From the NCBI GenBank assembly GCA_900541925.1, contig UQMB01000003.1, forward strand, positions 135,310-199,309: 64,000 nt of DNA. The letters are read 5' to 3'. Shown piece by piece: positions 52,776 to 61,413 of this stretch (its first letter is position 1; every line of letters starts with the position of its first letter). Origin of the DNA: an uncultured Bacteroidales bacterium (GTDB taxonomy: Bacteria; Bacteroidota; Bacteroidia; Bacteroidales; UBA932). The position numbers and the translations under genes are program-made. The notes beneath the pieces are model-generated. The model did no database searches. It was not told where the DNA came from and was given only the letters and a program-made list of their open reading frames with translations.

Positions 52776-53927
52776 ATGAGAAAAACACTTGAAATCAAGG
52801 CGGCTTTGGCGTGTCTTTTTGCTTGTGCAAGTTGTTTGTGCGCCTCCGCACAGGGCGGTGTAGAGCCTGGACAGGTCCCGTATGAAAATGACTATTGTTT
52901 CGGTCTGGACTTGTCATTTGTCCGTCGTGCGGAGCAGCGTGGAGATGTGTTTTATGATACGGACGGGTCGCAGCGGTCTCCTTGGGAGATATTCCGGACT
53001 CATGGTTACAACTGGGGGCGCCTTATGCTGTGCAGCGAACCGTCATATCTGGGGCAGGGGATTGACAATGTAGTGGAAAACGCACGGGAGCTGAAACGGC
53101 ACGGCTACCATTTCGCTCTTGACTACATGATCTCCGATGGCTGGTCCAACCCTATGCGCCAGCCGGTGCCGAAATCTTGGGAGGGGCTCTCTCCAAGGGA
53201 ATTGGAGCAGAAACTCCATGACTTCGTATATGATACGATGTGCCGCCTGCGTGATGAGGGGCTGATGCCTGAAATCGTGCAAATCGGCAACGAGATCAGC
53301 AATGGTACCCTTTGGCCGTCAGGGCGCGTGTTTTATGGGGAAGAAAAGAAAGACCGGAGCCAATGGCGACAGTTTACGGATTATCTCAAAGCCGGAATTC
53401 GTGCTGTCCGTGAAGCGGATCCTGATGAGAAAGTCCAGGTCATGCTTCATGTTGATTTCGGCGGTGATGTCAACTTTACGGATGTGTTTTTCTCAAAGAT
53501 GGAGGAATATGGAGTAGAGTTCGACCTGGTAGGCTATTCTTTTTATCCGTGGTCGCACGGGACGCTGATGGATTTGCGCGACAACCTTGCATACACCATC
53601 AGGCGTTTCAGGAAACCGGTGATCGTGATTGAAACCGGATTCTATTCCTGCCCGAGCGATTATTTCGAGAAAAAGGGATATCGGGCCGCATTCCCTGAGA
53701 CTCCTGAAGGACAGAGAGAATGGATGCAGGCGGTCAACGAAATCGTGATGGAGGCTCCTGACAATATGGGGCTGGGTGTCTTCTGGTGGGAACCGATGTA
53801 TTCGGGGAGGGGATTCTTCGATGACGATACCCATGTGGTGAAGCCGGTCGTGGACGCTTTCAGACGTTACACTATGCCTGCCGTGCGGACCGACGGCAAT
53901 CCGCGGATCTGGGATACAGAAGAATAA
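52776..53927 (+). CDS. GH53 endo-beta-1,4-galactanase (first)
   Basis: A 383-residue secreted enzyme (signal peptide to CASAQ, about residue 25) that cuts beta-1,4-galactan side chains of pectin. FGLDLSFVRRAE begins the barrel; IVQIGNEISNGTLWP provides acid/base Glu173 and VIVIETGFYSCP nucleophile Glu286; GLGVFWWEPMYSG follows. The sequence GLDLSFVRRAEQRGDVFYDTDG is more divergent from standard GH53 than the second copy at 59222. Last gene of the plus-strand PUL2 operon, 7 bases after the esterase stop. Confidence 0.88.
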   Translation: MRKTLEIKAALACLFACASCLCASAQGGVEPGQVPYENDYCFGLDLSFVRRAEQRGDVFYDTDGSQRSPWEIFRTHGYNWGRLMLCSEPSYLGQGIDNVVENARELKRHGYHFALDYMISDGWSNPMRQPVPKSWEGLSPRELEQKLHDFVYDTMCRLRDEGLMPEIVQIGNEISNGTLWPSGRVFYGEEKKDRSQWRQFTDYLKAGIRAVREADPDEKVQVMLHVDFGGDVNFTDVFFSKMEEYGVEFDLVGYSFYPWSHGTLMDLRDNLAYTIRRFRKPVIVIETGFYSCPSDYFEKKGYRAAFPETPEGQREWMQAVNEIVMEAPDNMGLGVFWWEPMYSGRGFFDDDTHVVKPVVDAFRRYTMPAVRTDGNPRIWDTEE

Positions 53928-53963
53928 AACGACCAACACTGGCGAAGTCCAAGAACAAAGAAA

Positions 53964-53995
53964 CCGGCCAAAAATCTCTTTTTGGCCGGCCTCTT
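53964..53995. terminator. bidirectional intrinsic terminator between convergent PUL2 operons
   Basis: An 11-bp perfect stem, CCGGCCAAAAA (53964-53974) with TTTTTGGCCGG (53979-53989), with a 4-base loop. The A/T halves give a T-rich tail in either direction, so it can end both the plus-strand GH53 operon and the minus-strand susE-like gene. Confidence 0.85.
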
Positions 53996-54013
53996 CTTCA
54001 GTTAATCACGCTC

Positions 54014-54490
54014 CTAACGGGTCGGGATGTCTTCCGTAAATACGCTGATGGTCTTTGCCGGGGATTCCAGAGAGGGGAAATCCGAGCCGATGGTCGAGGA
54101 AATCACGATATCGACAGGTACTTCCTTGCCGTGCGGGACGCCGGCACCGGTCAGTTTCTGATAGAGTTCGGATGACTTTGCATCGTAGGAAGTTCCCCTC
54201 AGGTTTGTAAACAGGGATGCAGTTTTTCCACCGTAGGTCACAAAGATGGAATAGACAACCTCTGTGGGTTGGCCATAGTCGGAGGCGGACCAGGTGAAAG
54301 GAACGAGTTTGTCCTCCGATACATCTGCTGCCGTAAGGTGAATGGAAGATGGCGAAAGTGCGGCAGGAGCCTTGTACGATGAGGGGTTACCAAGTTTCTT
54401 GATGTCCAGATTGGTCGAGCAGCCTGCAAGAAGGCACAGCGCTCCAAGTACGGCAAGTGATTTTTTTATCAGTTTCATGAGTGTGTTCAT
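54014..54490 (-). CDS. SusE-like lipoprotein, N-terminal domain only
   Basis: A 158-residue lipoprotein (LCLLAGCSTN lipobox). SPSSIHLTAADVSEDKLVPF and TWSASDYGQPTEVVYSIFV match the N-terminal immunoglobulin-like SusE domain found in surface glycan-binding proteins. Full SusE proteins have about 350-400 residues with two further starch-binding domains; here those are missing, and the terminator follows directly. It is probably a short form rather than a frameshift, since no further homologous sequence is present downstream. Last gene of the minus-strand PUL2 operon, 3 bases after susD. Starts at 54490 or 54478 are possible. Confidence 0.7.
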   Translation of the reverse strand: MNTLMKLIKKSLAVLGALCLLAGCSTNLDIKKLGNPSSYKAPAALSPSSIHLTAADVSEDKLVPFTWSASDYGQPTEVVYSIFVTYGGKTASLFTNLRGTSYDAKSSELYQKLTGAGVPHGKEVPVDIVISSTIGSDFPSLESPAKTISVFTEDIPTR

Positions 54491-54493
54491 TAT

Positions 54494-56131
54494 TTATTTG
54501 TCATAACCGGGGTTCTGAGGGGCAAGGTTGGGGTTGTTCTGCAGTTCGGTCACAGGGAAAGGGAAGATTTCCATATATTCCGGAAAACTCTGGCCGTCAA
54601 AGTTGCCGCCTTTCCAATGCCAGTTGTATTTGCTGGATGAGAACATGTTCCAGCGGATCAGATCGCGCCTGCGGTTTCCTTCCCAGTACAGTTCACGGGA
54701 TGATTCCTCAAAGATGAAGTTGGCGTCATAGTCCGAGATTTCTGAGACACCGGCGCGGATACGCAGTTTGTTCAGATAAGGAATCGCGCTTGATTTTTGG
54801 CCAAGGTTGAGGCAGGCTTCAGCATATGCAAGGTACATTTCACCCAAGCGCATGAAAATGTAGTCTGTATCTGCGAAGAACATCCAGCCTTTCGGTTTGT
54901 ATTCTTCCGGCGACATGTCATGCGGGAGATTGCTCCACTTGTGCACGCCCCAACCCTGTTCGAATTTCCACAGGTTTTCAATTGTGTTGCTGCGGCCTTT
55001 GATGTAGAAGAGGTCCTTGCCCCTTTTGTCTTCGATGTTGTAGGTGCCGGTTTCGAAATCCACATCGGTCGGATGGAAGAATTTCTCAACGAACTGTCCG
55101 TCCATGCGGAAACCGCTCCATGAATCCGGACATCCGATCGGGTAAAACCCCGGAGTGTTGACGTTTCCGTTTATTTCCGAAGCGATGAGGTATGTCGTGC
55201 CGCCCCAGTTCCACGCTGTGTGCTCCAGATCCTGGTAGTTACCCATGATGATTTCCTGGAGGGCCAGCGGGTTCTCGCCATTGTCTCCGCGGAAAAGCCA
55301 TGCGTATTCGGGGCAGAGGTCGTAGCCGTATTTGAACAGACGTTCGCACGCGTCCTTGGTCTCCTGCCACATGGCTGTGCCGGTATACACTTCGGCGTTG
55401 AGATACAGACGGATGAGCAATGCAGTGGCGCAGCCCTTGTCAACGCGGGGGTAGTTCGAGCCGGCTTCCGGCATGTCAGGGGAGGACTCCAGCTCCTTAA
55501 GTTCATCTACGAGCCAGTCGAAAGCCTCCTTGCGGGTTTTGACCGGAGGGGCCTCTTTTCCGATCGGGAAGTTCTCGTCCACGAACGGGGTCTTTCCGAA
55601 CACGTCGACCATGGTCCAATATTCAAAAGCACGTATGAAGCGTGCTTCAGCCCGCATGCCGTGGATTTTCTGTTTGAGAGACTCGTCGACCCCCCTCGCG
55701 CCGAGCTTCTCGTCAGTGGTCTGCTTGAGAAACTCATTCACATATGTAGCGCCGAGCAGGGAGTGGCAGTAGATGCCCAGAGTCGGGTCTAGGGATACGG
55801 TGGTCCAGGTGTTGTTGTTCATGTAGTGAGCCCAGGTGTCGGATTTCCACGCGCATTTTGCTGCATCCGTGGTGATCTCGCCGAGCGCCCAGTATGCCAT
55901 TATGAACTGTGCGTGTGAGGTGTTGCCGACGTTGGACACACCGTCTGTCATATAGAGGGTGTGGTAGATTTTGGCCAGGCCGGACAGGTAGTTGCCTTCT
56001 TCTGTGCCGTATACGGCCTCGGCTGTATAGTCTGTTGGATTCAGAGGCAGTGCGTCCAGATCCTTGATGCAGGAAACGGCTGAAAGCATCGCCGCAGCGG
56101 CCATATAGGCCAATATGATATTTTTTCTCAT
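54494..56131 (-). CDS. SusD-like surface glycan-binding lipoprotein (PUL2)
   Basis: A 545-residue RagB/SusD lipoprotein (MLSAVSCIKD, Cys21). N-terminal SusD-like helices include YLSGLAKIYHTLYMTDGVSN, GMRAEARFIRAFEYWTMVDVFG and ALLIRLYLNAEVY. The C-terminal domain has FMRLGEMYLAYAEACLNLG and ESSRELYWEGNRRRDLIRWN. Ends EIFPFPVTELQNNPNLAPQNPGY as is usual for the family. It pairs with the SusC gene 14 bases upstream and is expected to bind galacto-oligosaccharides. Confidence 0.96.
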   Translation of the reverse strand: MRKNIILAYMAAAAMLSAVSCIKDLDALPLNPTDYTAEAVYGTEEGNYLSGLAKIYHTLYMTDGVSNVGNTSHAQFIMAYWALGEITTDAAKCAWKSDTWAHYMNNNTWTTVSLDPTLGIYCHSLLGATYVNEFLKQTTDEKLGARGVDESLKQKIHGMRAEARFIRAFEYWTMVDVFGKTPFVDENFPIGKEAPPVKTRKEAFDWLVDELKELESSPDMPEAGSNYPRVDKGCATALLIRLYLNAEVYTGTAMWQETKDACERLFKYGYDLCPEYAWLFRGDNGENPLALQEIIMGNYQDLEHTAWNWGGTTYLIASEINGNVNTPGFYPIGCPDSWSGFRMDGQFVEKFFHPTDVDFETGTYNIEDKRGKDLFYIKGRSNTIENLWKFEQGWGVHKWSNLPHDMSPEEYKPKGWMFFADTDYIFMRLGEMYLAYAEACLNLGQKSSAIPYLNKLRIRAGVSEISDYDANFIFEESSRELYWEGNRRRDLIRWNMFSSSKYNWHWKGGNFDGQSFPEYMEIFPFPVTELQNNPNLAPQNPGYDK

Positions 56132-56145
56132 ATAGATGATTCAGT

Positions 56146-59100
56146 TTAGAAATTAATTGCAGCTCTGAGCGAATAGACCCTGGGACGCGGCCACATGCTG
56201 CTGTCGATACCGTTCTCGCCGGAGGCTTCCGGGTCCAGGCCTGAGTACTTTGTCAGCACGAAAACGTTCTGGGCGCTCAGCGCGATTCTGATTGTGGATT
56301 TCTGACTGCGCCATTTGAAAGTGTATCCGAGGTTTATGTCGTCCATCCTGAAGAAAGAGGCATTCTCAAGGAACATGTCGGAGAAGCTCTGGGCTGTGAT
56401 GTTTGAAGAATGGAACCCGCTGCGGAGCACACTGCGGGAATAGTTCGCAATGTAATTGTAGTTTATGTTGGCGTTGGTCGTGGAGTGGGATGCATAAGCA
56501 TCGTTGAACAGCCAGTTGCCCACTGAACCGTGACCGTTGAATCCGAAGTCCCAGTTCTTCCATGTGGCCTTGAAAGTGATGCCGTAGAAGAAATCCGGGG
56601 CCGGCTTGATGGCCTTTCCGTCGGCGGTTACTGCCATATAACGGTCGTTGTCGTTTATGGTTCCGTTTCCGTCGCGGTCTACGAAAGCATTCTGGATCGG
56701 TTTTCCGTCATTGTCGTAAAGCTGCTGGTAAACATAGTAGGTGTAAGGCGCATTTCCCACCGAATGGCGCTGGAGGAAATCGAAGCGGACTCCGCCCACC
56801 TGTCCGGTCGGGATATAGTACGTCGGATCGTCCACGCTGGTCAGTTTGGTGAACCTGGTGCTTTGGAAAGTACCGTTGAGACCCATCTGGACATTCCAGT
56901 TACGGGTACTGACGGGAATGAGGTTGAGTGCGAATTCGAGACCCTTGTTCTCAATTGAACCGACATTGGTCAGCAGGGTGTTGGAGAAGTTGGCTCCCAT
57001 AGGGATGGTGACGGTATTGAGCAGGTCGTGTGTCTCCCGCTTGTAGATGTCGATGTTGCCGGAGATGCGGTCTCCAAGGAAACCGAAATCGATACCTGCG
57101 TTTGTCGTGACGGTCTCCTCCCATTTGATCAGGGAGTCGTAGGCGGAAGGGCTGAGAAAATAAATCAGACCTTTATCGCCCATGTCATACATGGAGGATT
57201 CGCTTGTGGACATCGAATATCGGGCCAGATAAGGATAATTGGAACCGATATCCTGCTGGCCTGTCACGCCCCAGCCGAGACGGGCTTTCAGGGTGGAAAC
57301 GATGGATGAATGCTTCAGGAAATCCTCTTCCTTGGCATTCCATGCAAGAGCCATGGAAGGGAACAGGCCCCAGCGCGTTTCAGGGGAGAAACGGGAGGAC
57401 GCATCGTTGCGCAGTGTGGCCGTCACGAGATAGCGGCTCTTGTAGGAGTAATTCAGACGGCCATAGAAAGAGATGAGGAAGTGCTCCTGGTCATTGAGGC
57501 TTGGATTTCCGTAGATTTCATCTTTCTTGTATTCTCCATAATCATCCTGGAATCTGCTTTCGCTGTAGTAGTGGGAGAAAACGTGCGAATAGGAGTAACC
57601 GGCCATCAAATCCACGCGGTGTCCGTTGAAATCGTGATTGTAGTCAGCATAGAACTCGAGCAGTTTGCTGTAGTTATACTGTTTCGTGTCGGAATATTTG
57701 CCGATTCCCGGGGCCTGGGAGTCTGCCAGAGCGGACAGGGAGCCGCGCTTCGGTCCGGAGATGCTCCAGCTGTCGCGTCCTTCGTATGCCAGATTGAGGT
57801 TGAAGCGGAGATCCTCGAAACCGTGGACCTTGTAGTCGAAAGTCGCATTTCCCACCATGCGTGTGGTCAAGCCTTTACGGTCTGTGGAAAAGATGCTTTC
57901 GAGCGGGTTCGCCGCTCCGTTGATGCCTGCCTGGGAGTCGGGGACGAAATCTGCACCACGTCCCATGCCGTAATTGAAATAACCGCCAGTGGTTGAATAA
58001 TCTATTGAACCGTCGGCATTGTAGAAGTAAGGCGGCATTGTCGGATTGAAGAATGCAGCTGAGTAAAGCACATGGGCTGAATAGCCGTCGGAGAGGTTAA
58101 TCCTGCCGTTGAGGCTGATTTTCAGATGATCATCCAATAAAGACGGGGTCAGGGAAACGGAGCCGGAACCGCGGTTCCGCCATGAGCCGATGATGGTCCC
58201 CTCCTCTTTGAGAAAACCGAGTGACGCCCGGTATGGCATCTTTTTCACGCTTCCGGAGATGCTGAGGTTGTGATCCGATGTGTAAGCGGTCTGCAGGACG
58301 AGGTCCTGCCAGTCGGTCTTATCATTGCCGATAAACTTCGCGGCTGCTTCAGGGTAGTATTCACGTATGGTGGCGGAGAATTCGTCAGCATCCATCACAT
58401 CGATGCGGGAGGGATTGGTGTTCATGGAGATGGAACCGTTGTAACTGATGCGCAGCGGCTGCCCGGCCTGCCCTTTTTTTGTGGTGACCAGAACCACACC
58501 GTTGGATGCCCGCGAGCCGTAGATGGCCGCAGCGGAGGCATCTTTCAGGACGGAGAAACTTTCGATGTCGTTAGGGTTCAATATCGAAAGGGAGGAATGC
58601 GCCATCGGAACGCCGTCTATGACGATGAGCGGGTCATTGGAAGCATTGAGGGATGCCGCGCCCCGGATACGGATCGTCCCGCTTGATCCAGGGCCGCCTC
58701 CGCCGGGGATAATCTGGACACCGGTCATCTTTCCTTTGAGCAGGTCATCGGCTGAAGTGACCACACCACGGTTGATTCCCTCCGCTTTGATTGCGGAGAC
58801 CGAACCGGTGAGGTCTTCCTTTTTGACGGAACCATAGCCGATGGCGACGGCATCGTCCAGCATAAGCGCGTCCTCCTTCAGAACGACACGCTTGACAACG
58901 CTTAGCTCGGAAGCCTTGAAAACTTCAGCCTGGAAGCCCAGACAGTTGAAATTGACTTTGGACTGTCCGTTCTTTACAGTGATGGAATAGTGACCGTCCA
59001 GATCAGTGGATACACCGTTCTGAGTCCCTTCTTCATAAACGTTGACGCCTGGAAGGGGTTCGTTGTTGCTGTCCACGACCGTGCCGTGGACAGTGACCGT

Positions 59101-59175
59101 CTGTCCCGACAGCGACAGCGGGAGCAATGCCAGCGAAATCGCAAGGACAGAAATTCGTTTTAACCATTGGTTCAT
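56146..59175 (-). CDS. SusC-like TonB-dependent outer-membrane transporter (PUL2)
   Basis: A 1,009-residue SusC protein. Signal peptide to LSLSGQ, carboxypeptidase-like regulatory domain (VHGTVVDSNNEPLPGVNVYE), TonB-box region LDDAVAIGYGSVKKEDL, plug with LLKGKMTGVQIIPGGG, IRIRGAASLN and LIVIDGVPM, then the barrel ending in YSLRAAINF with a terminal Phe. It works with the SusD immediately downstream to import galactan fragments released by the GH53 enzymes. Confidence 0.97.
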   Translation of the reverse strand: MNQWLKRISVLAISLALLPLSLSGQTVTVHGTVVDSNNEPLPGVNVYEEGTQNGVSTDLDGHYSITVKNGQSKVNFNCLGFQAEVFKASELSVVKRVVLKEDALMLDDAVAIGYGSVKKEDLTGSVSAIKAEGINRGVVTSADDLLKGKMTGVQIIPGGGGPGSSGTIRIRGAASLNASNDPLIVIDGVPMAHSSLSILNPNDIESFSVLKDASAAAIYGSRASNGVVLVTTKKGQAGQPLRISYNGSISMNTNPSRIDVMDADEFSATIREYYPEAAAKFIGNDKTDWQDLVLQTAYTSDHNLSISGSVKKMPYRASLGFLKEEGTIIGSWRNRGSGSVSLTPSLLDDHLKISLNGRINLSDGYSAHVLYSAAFFNPTMPPYFYNADGSIDYSTTGGYFNYGMGRGADFVPDSQAGINGAANPLESIFSTDRKGLTTRMVGNATFDYKVHGFEDLRFNLNLAYEGRDSWSISGPKRGSLSALADSQAPGIGKYSDTKQYNYSKLLEFYADYNHDFNGHRVDLMAGYSYSHVFSHYYSESRFQDDYGEYKKDEIYGNPSLNDQEHFLISFYGRLNYSYKSRYLVTATLRNDASSRFSPETRWGLFPSMALAWNAKEEDFLKHSSIVSTLKARLGWGVTGQQDIGSNYPYLARYSMSTSESSMYDMGDKGLIYFLSPSAYDSLIKWEETVTTNAGIDFGFLGDRISGNIDIYKRETHDLLNTVTIPMGANFSNTLLTNVGSIENKGLEFALNLIPVSTRNWNVQMGLNGTFQSTRFTKLTSVDDPTYYIPTGQVGGVRFDFLQRHSVGNAPYTYYVYQQLYDNDGKPIQNAFVDRDGNGTINDNDRYMAVTADGKAIKPAPDFFYGITFKATWKNWDFGFNGHGSVGNWLFNDAYASHSTTNANINYNYIANYSRSVLRSGFHSSNITAQSFSDMFLENASFFRMDDINLGYTFKWRSQKSTIRIALSAQNVFVLTKYSGLDPEASGENGIDSSMWPRPRVYSLRAAINF

Positions 59176-59221
59176 AAAAGAGTGATATTAATTGTAGTGA
59201 TGAGTCTTGATTCAGGAGGAA

Positions 59222-60355
59222 TCAGTGGTTCATGAAAGCATCCATTATGATGGTCGGCTTTGCGTCTTTATCGAAAGCGCCGAGCTGGTAGCCTCCCGGC
59301 ATGCTTTCAGGCTCCCAGTAGAAGACACCCTTGCAGTGTCCGTCAGTATTGTCCCGGCCTTCCCTGAGCAGGCGGGCAAGCTGCCTCCGCCCCTCCTCCA
59401 GTACTTCCGGATGCTCCGGGTCGTCCAGAAAGCCTGTCTCTACTATCAGGCAGTCCTTTCCGAATTTGTCCCAGACATGCTTGATGTTTTCGATGCAGTC
59501 GGATATGACCTGGTCGGCGTCATCCATGCCATGTTCTTTTGCCGCCCAATAAGGATAGAGCGACATGCCGACCTGGTCGAACTGTGCGCCGTATTTGATG
59601 AGGGTGCCTATGTTGCGGTCATACAGGTTCTGGTCGAATCCGCTGTCCAGATGGACTAAGGTTATGATGTCGGGGAAGACACTTTTTGCCGCTTCCGCGC
59701 CGGCGTTGATGAAACCGGCATACTGCTCCGGGTTCAGTTCCAGATGCCCCATGCTTTCCTCCGGGATAGGAATGCGGTCTTTGCTGTTCCACAGCATACC
59801 GTTTGTGGTCTCGTTGCCGATCTTGGCCCATTTGGGTTTGACCCCATGATCTTTAAGACATTGAAGGACATCGGTGGTATGAGTGCGCACATCCTGCAGC
59901 ATCTGCTCATAACTGTGTCCCATCCATGCGGCCGGTATGGGCTGGCCTTTCGGGTCGGACCATGTGTCGCTGAAGTGGAAACTGAGGAGGATTTCCATCC
60001 CTTGCTCTTTGGCCACGAGCGCCTTGGCGAGGACGTCTTCCTTGTCGCATAGTCCGATGTGATAGGCTGGGTCGGAGGGATCCAGTGTTGGCTGGCCAGG
60101 CCGGACCCATGGTTTAGGGTTCACCCAGACACGGAGGCTGATGGCATTCAGGCCAAGTTCTTTCATGAGGGCTGTGCATTCGCGCGGTTCGCCCTCCTTG
60201 TTTTTGTACTGGATTCCACGGGCCTCCTGGGACCTGGCGAAACTGATGTCGGCCCCGAGCCAATATGGTTCGGACATTTCTGCTTCCTTTCTTCCCTTGC
60301 ATCCTGTCAGCAGAAGAAACAGAAAGCTTAACTTCATGATGGTTTTCGTTCTCAT
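59222..60355 (-). CDS. GH53 endo-beta-1,4-galactanase lipoprotein (second)
   Basis: A 377-residue galactanase with a lipoprotein signal (LFLLLTGCKG, Cys19), thus probably cell-surface. Closely follows canonical GH53: WLGADISFARSQEARG, LRVWVNPKPW, LLSFHFSDTWSDPKGQ, WAKIGNETTNGMLW (acid/base Glu182), LVHLDSGFDQNLYD, VGMSLYPYW, LIVETGFLDD (nucleophile Glu306) and GVFYWEPES. First gene of the minus-strand operon GH53-susC-susD-susE-like. Being surface-anchored, it likely produces the oligosaccharides taken up by SusCD. Starts at 60355 or 60337 are possible. Confidence 0.93.
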   Translation of the reverse strand: MRTKTIMKLSFLFLLLTGCKGRKEAEMSEPYWLGADISFARSQEARGIQYKNKEGEPRECTALMKELGLNAISLRVWVNPKPWVRPGQPTLDPSDPAYHIGLCDKEDVLAKALVAKEQGMEILLSFHFSDTWSDPKGQPIPAAWMGHSYEQMLQDVRTHTTDVLQCLKDHGVKPKWAKIGNETTNGMLWNSKDRIPIPEESMGHLELNPEQYAGFINAGAEAAKSVFPDIITLVHLDSGFDQNLYDRNIGTLIKYGAQFDQVGMSLYPYWAAKEHGMDDADQVISDCIENIKHVWDKFGKDCLIVETGFLDDPEHPEVLEEGRRQLARLLREGRDNTDGHCKGVFYWEPESMPGGYQLGAFDKDAKPTIIMDAFMNH

Positions 60356-60399
60356 GTGAATAATTAGTTAATTAATGGAGAGTTTTCAGTGTTTCAACA

Positions 60400-60407
60400 A
60401 AGGTACG
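60400..60407 (-). promoter_or_regulatory. -7 element of the GH53-susCDE operon
   Basis: On the minus strand 60407-60400 reads TACCTTTG, the same octamer found before rpmE2 and the GH2 gene at 48805. The leader to the ATG at 60355 is about 38 bases. The -33 region is weak, in keeping with activation by the hybrid sensor. Confidence 0.6.
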
Positions 60408-60655
60408 GGCCTGTGCAGAAATGCGGTAACACGGAACGGACGGAGTTTGACACAATCTGGAAAACAGGATTGTGTGCGTTTCTAGATATCCTAAATTCCG
60501 CAAAACGCCAAACTATTTTGTCCGACCAGTCCTGTTGACGGCTTCGCTCGCCTCATTCTCACATCGGCTTGACCATTGATGTCTCATGATAAGACTTCCT
60601 GTTTCATTCCGGACGCCCCGAACGATGAGTTTTTCAAGTGCGTTCCACGCGTCGG

Positions 60656-60681
60656 CGCCGCCCAGAGTTGTCTGGGCGGCG
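60656..60681. repeat. perfect 11-bp hairpin upstream of recombinase remnant
   Basis: CGCCGCCCAGA (60656-60666) pairs with TCTGGGCGGCG (60671-60681) across a GTTG loop. There is no T-run. The surrounding gap 60408-60739 holds no recognisable gene. Confidence 0.6.
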
Positions 60682-60739
60682 AGTTGTCAGGATTTATATC
60701 GTCTTCAGGAGCCTCAGCGGACAAGTTCGAGATAGATTC

Positions 60740-61302
60740 GCCGTTTAGTGTAGAGGTTGAGCGCGTTTTGCCTGTTGGCCTTCCGGGGAGAGGCCGAAAT
60801 CTGTGGAGCATAGGACTCCATTTATTCTGACATGGCCAACCTGAAGCGCACCGACATCAAGGGAGACACGATGTACATCACCACCGTGAAGACCCACGAC
60901 CGCCTTCCCATCAATCTGAACAAGTTTGCCAAGGAGATTCTGAAAAAGTACGAGCACTGCAACTTTCCGGACAATCTGGCGCTGCCGGTACTTGCCAATC
61001 AACTGATGAACCGGTACCTGAAGAACCTTTGCGAGCTGGCCGGCTTCAACAAGCCCATCACCCGGACCTGCTACCGTGCAGGGAACCGTGTCGAGGAAAC
61101 CTTCCCGAAGTATGAGATGATAGGGACTCATGCCGGCCGCCGTACCTTCATTTGCTTCGCCCTCTCCAGCGGCATCCAGCCGCAGGTGGTAATGAAATGG
61201 ACCGGCCACTCCGACTACCAGGCCATGAAACCCTACATTGCCATCGCCGAGAAAACCAAGGCCGATGCCACGAAACTATTCGATGAAGAATTGAAGAAAT
61301 AA
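60740..61302 (+). pseudogene. decayed tyrosine recombinase, C-terminal catalytic part
   Basis: The intact frame from ATG 60832 encodes MANLKRTDIKGDTMYITTVK and continues to box II THAGRRTF (His100, Arg103), WTGHSDYQ (His126) and AMKPYIAI with the nucleophile Tyr135. The ATG corresponds to the internal Met of a YSDMANLKRTDI stretch of a Bacteroidetes integrase. Upstream bases 60750-60831 still read AFCLLAF and IYSDM in one frame, but with stops and shifts, and the box I arginine is gone. The core-binding domain is missing. The gene is therefore a remnant that marks an old mobile-element insertion beside PUL2. Confidence 0.75.
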
Positions 61303-61321
61303 TGGTAAACCTCGCAAAGAT

Positions 61322-61352
61322 TTTGGTATTCAGATAAACTTTGTTAAATTTG
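61322..61352 (+). promoter_or_regulatory. promoter of DUF4143 ATPase (61414)
   Basis: TTTG at 61322-61325, a 19-base spacer, and TAAATTTG at 61345-61352 form one of the best -33/-7 pairs in the window. Confidence 0.72.
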
Positions 61353-61413
61353 CATTGCCGCTGACGATTTTTCTTGAATTTTGTCAACGCCGCTGAAAAA
61401 TTTCAACAGTCTT

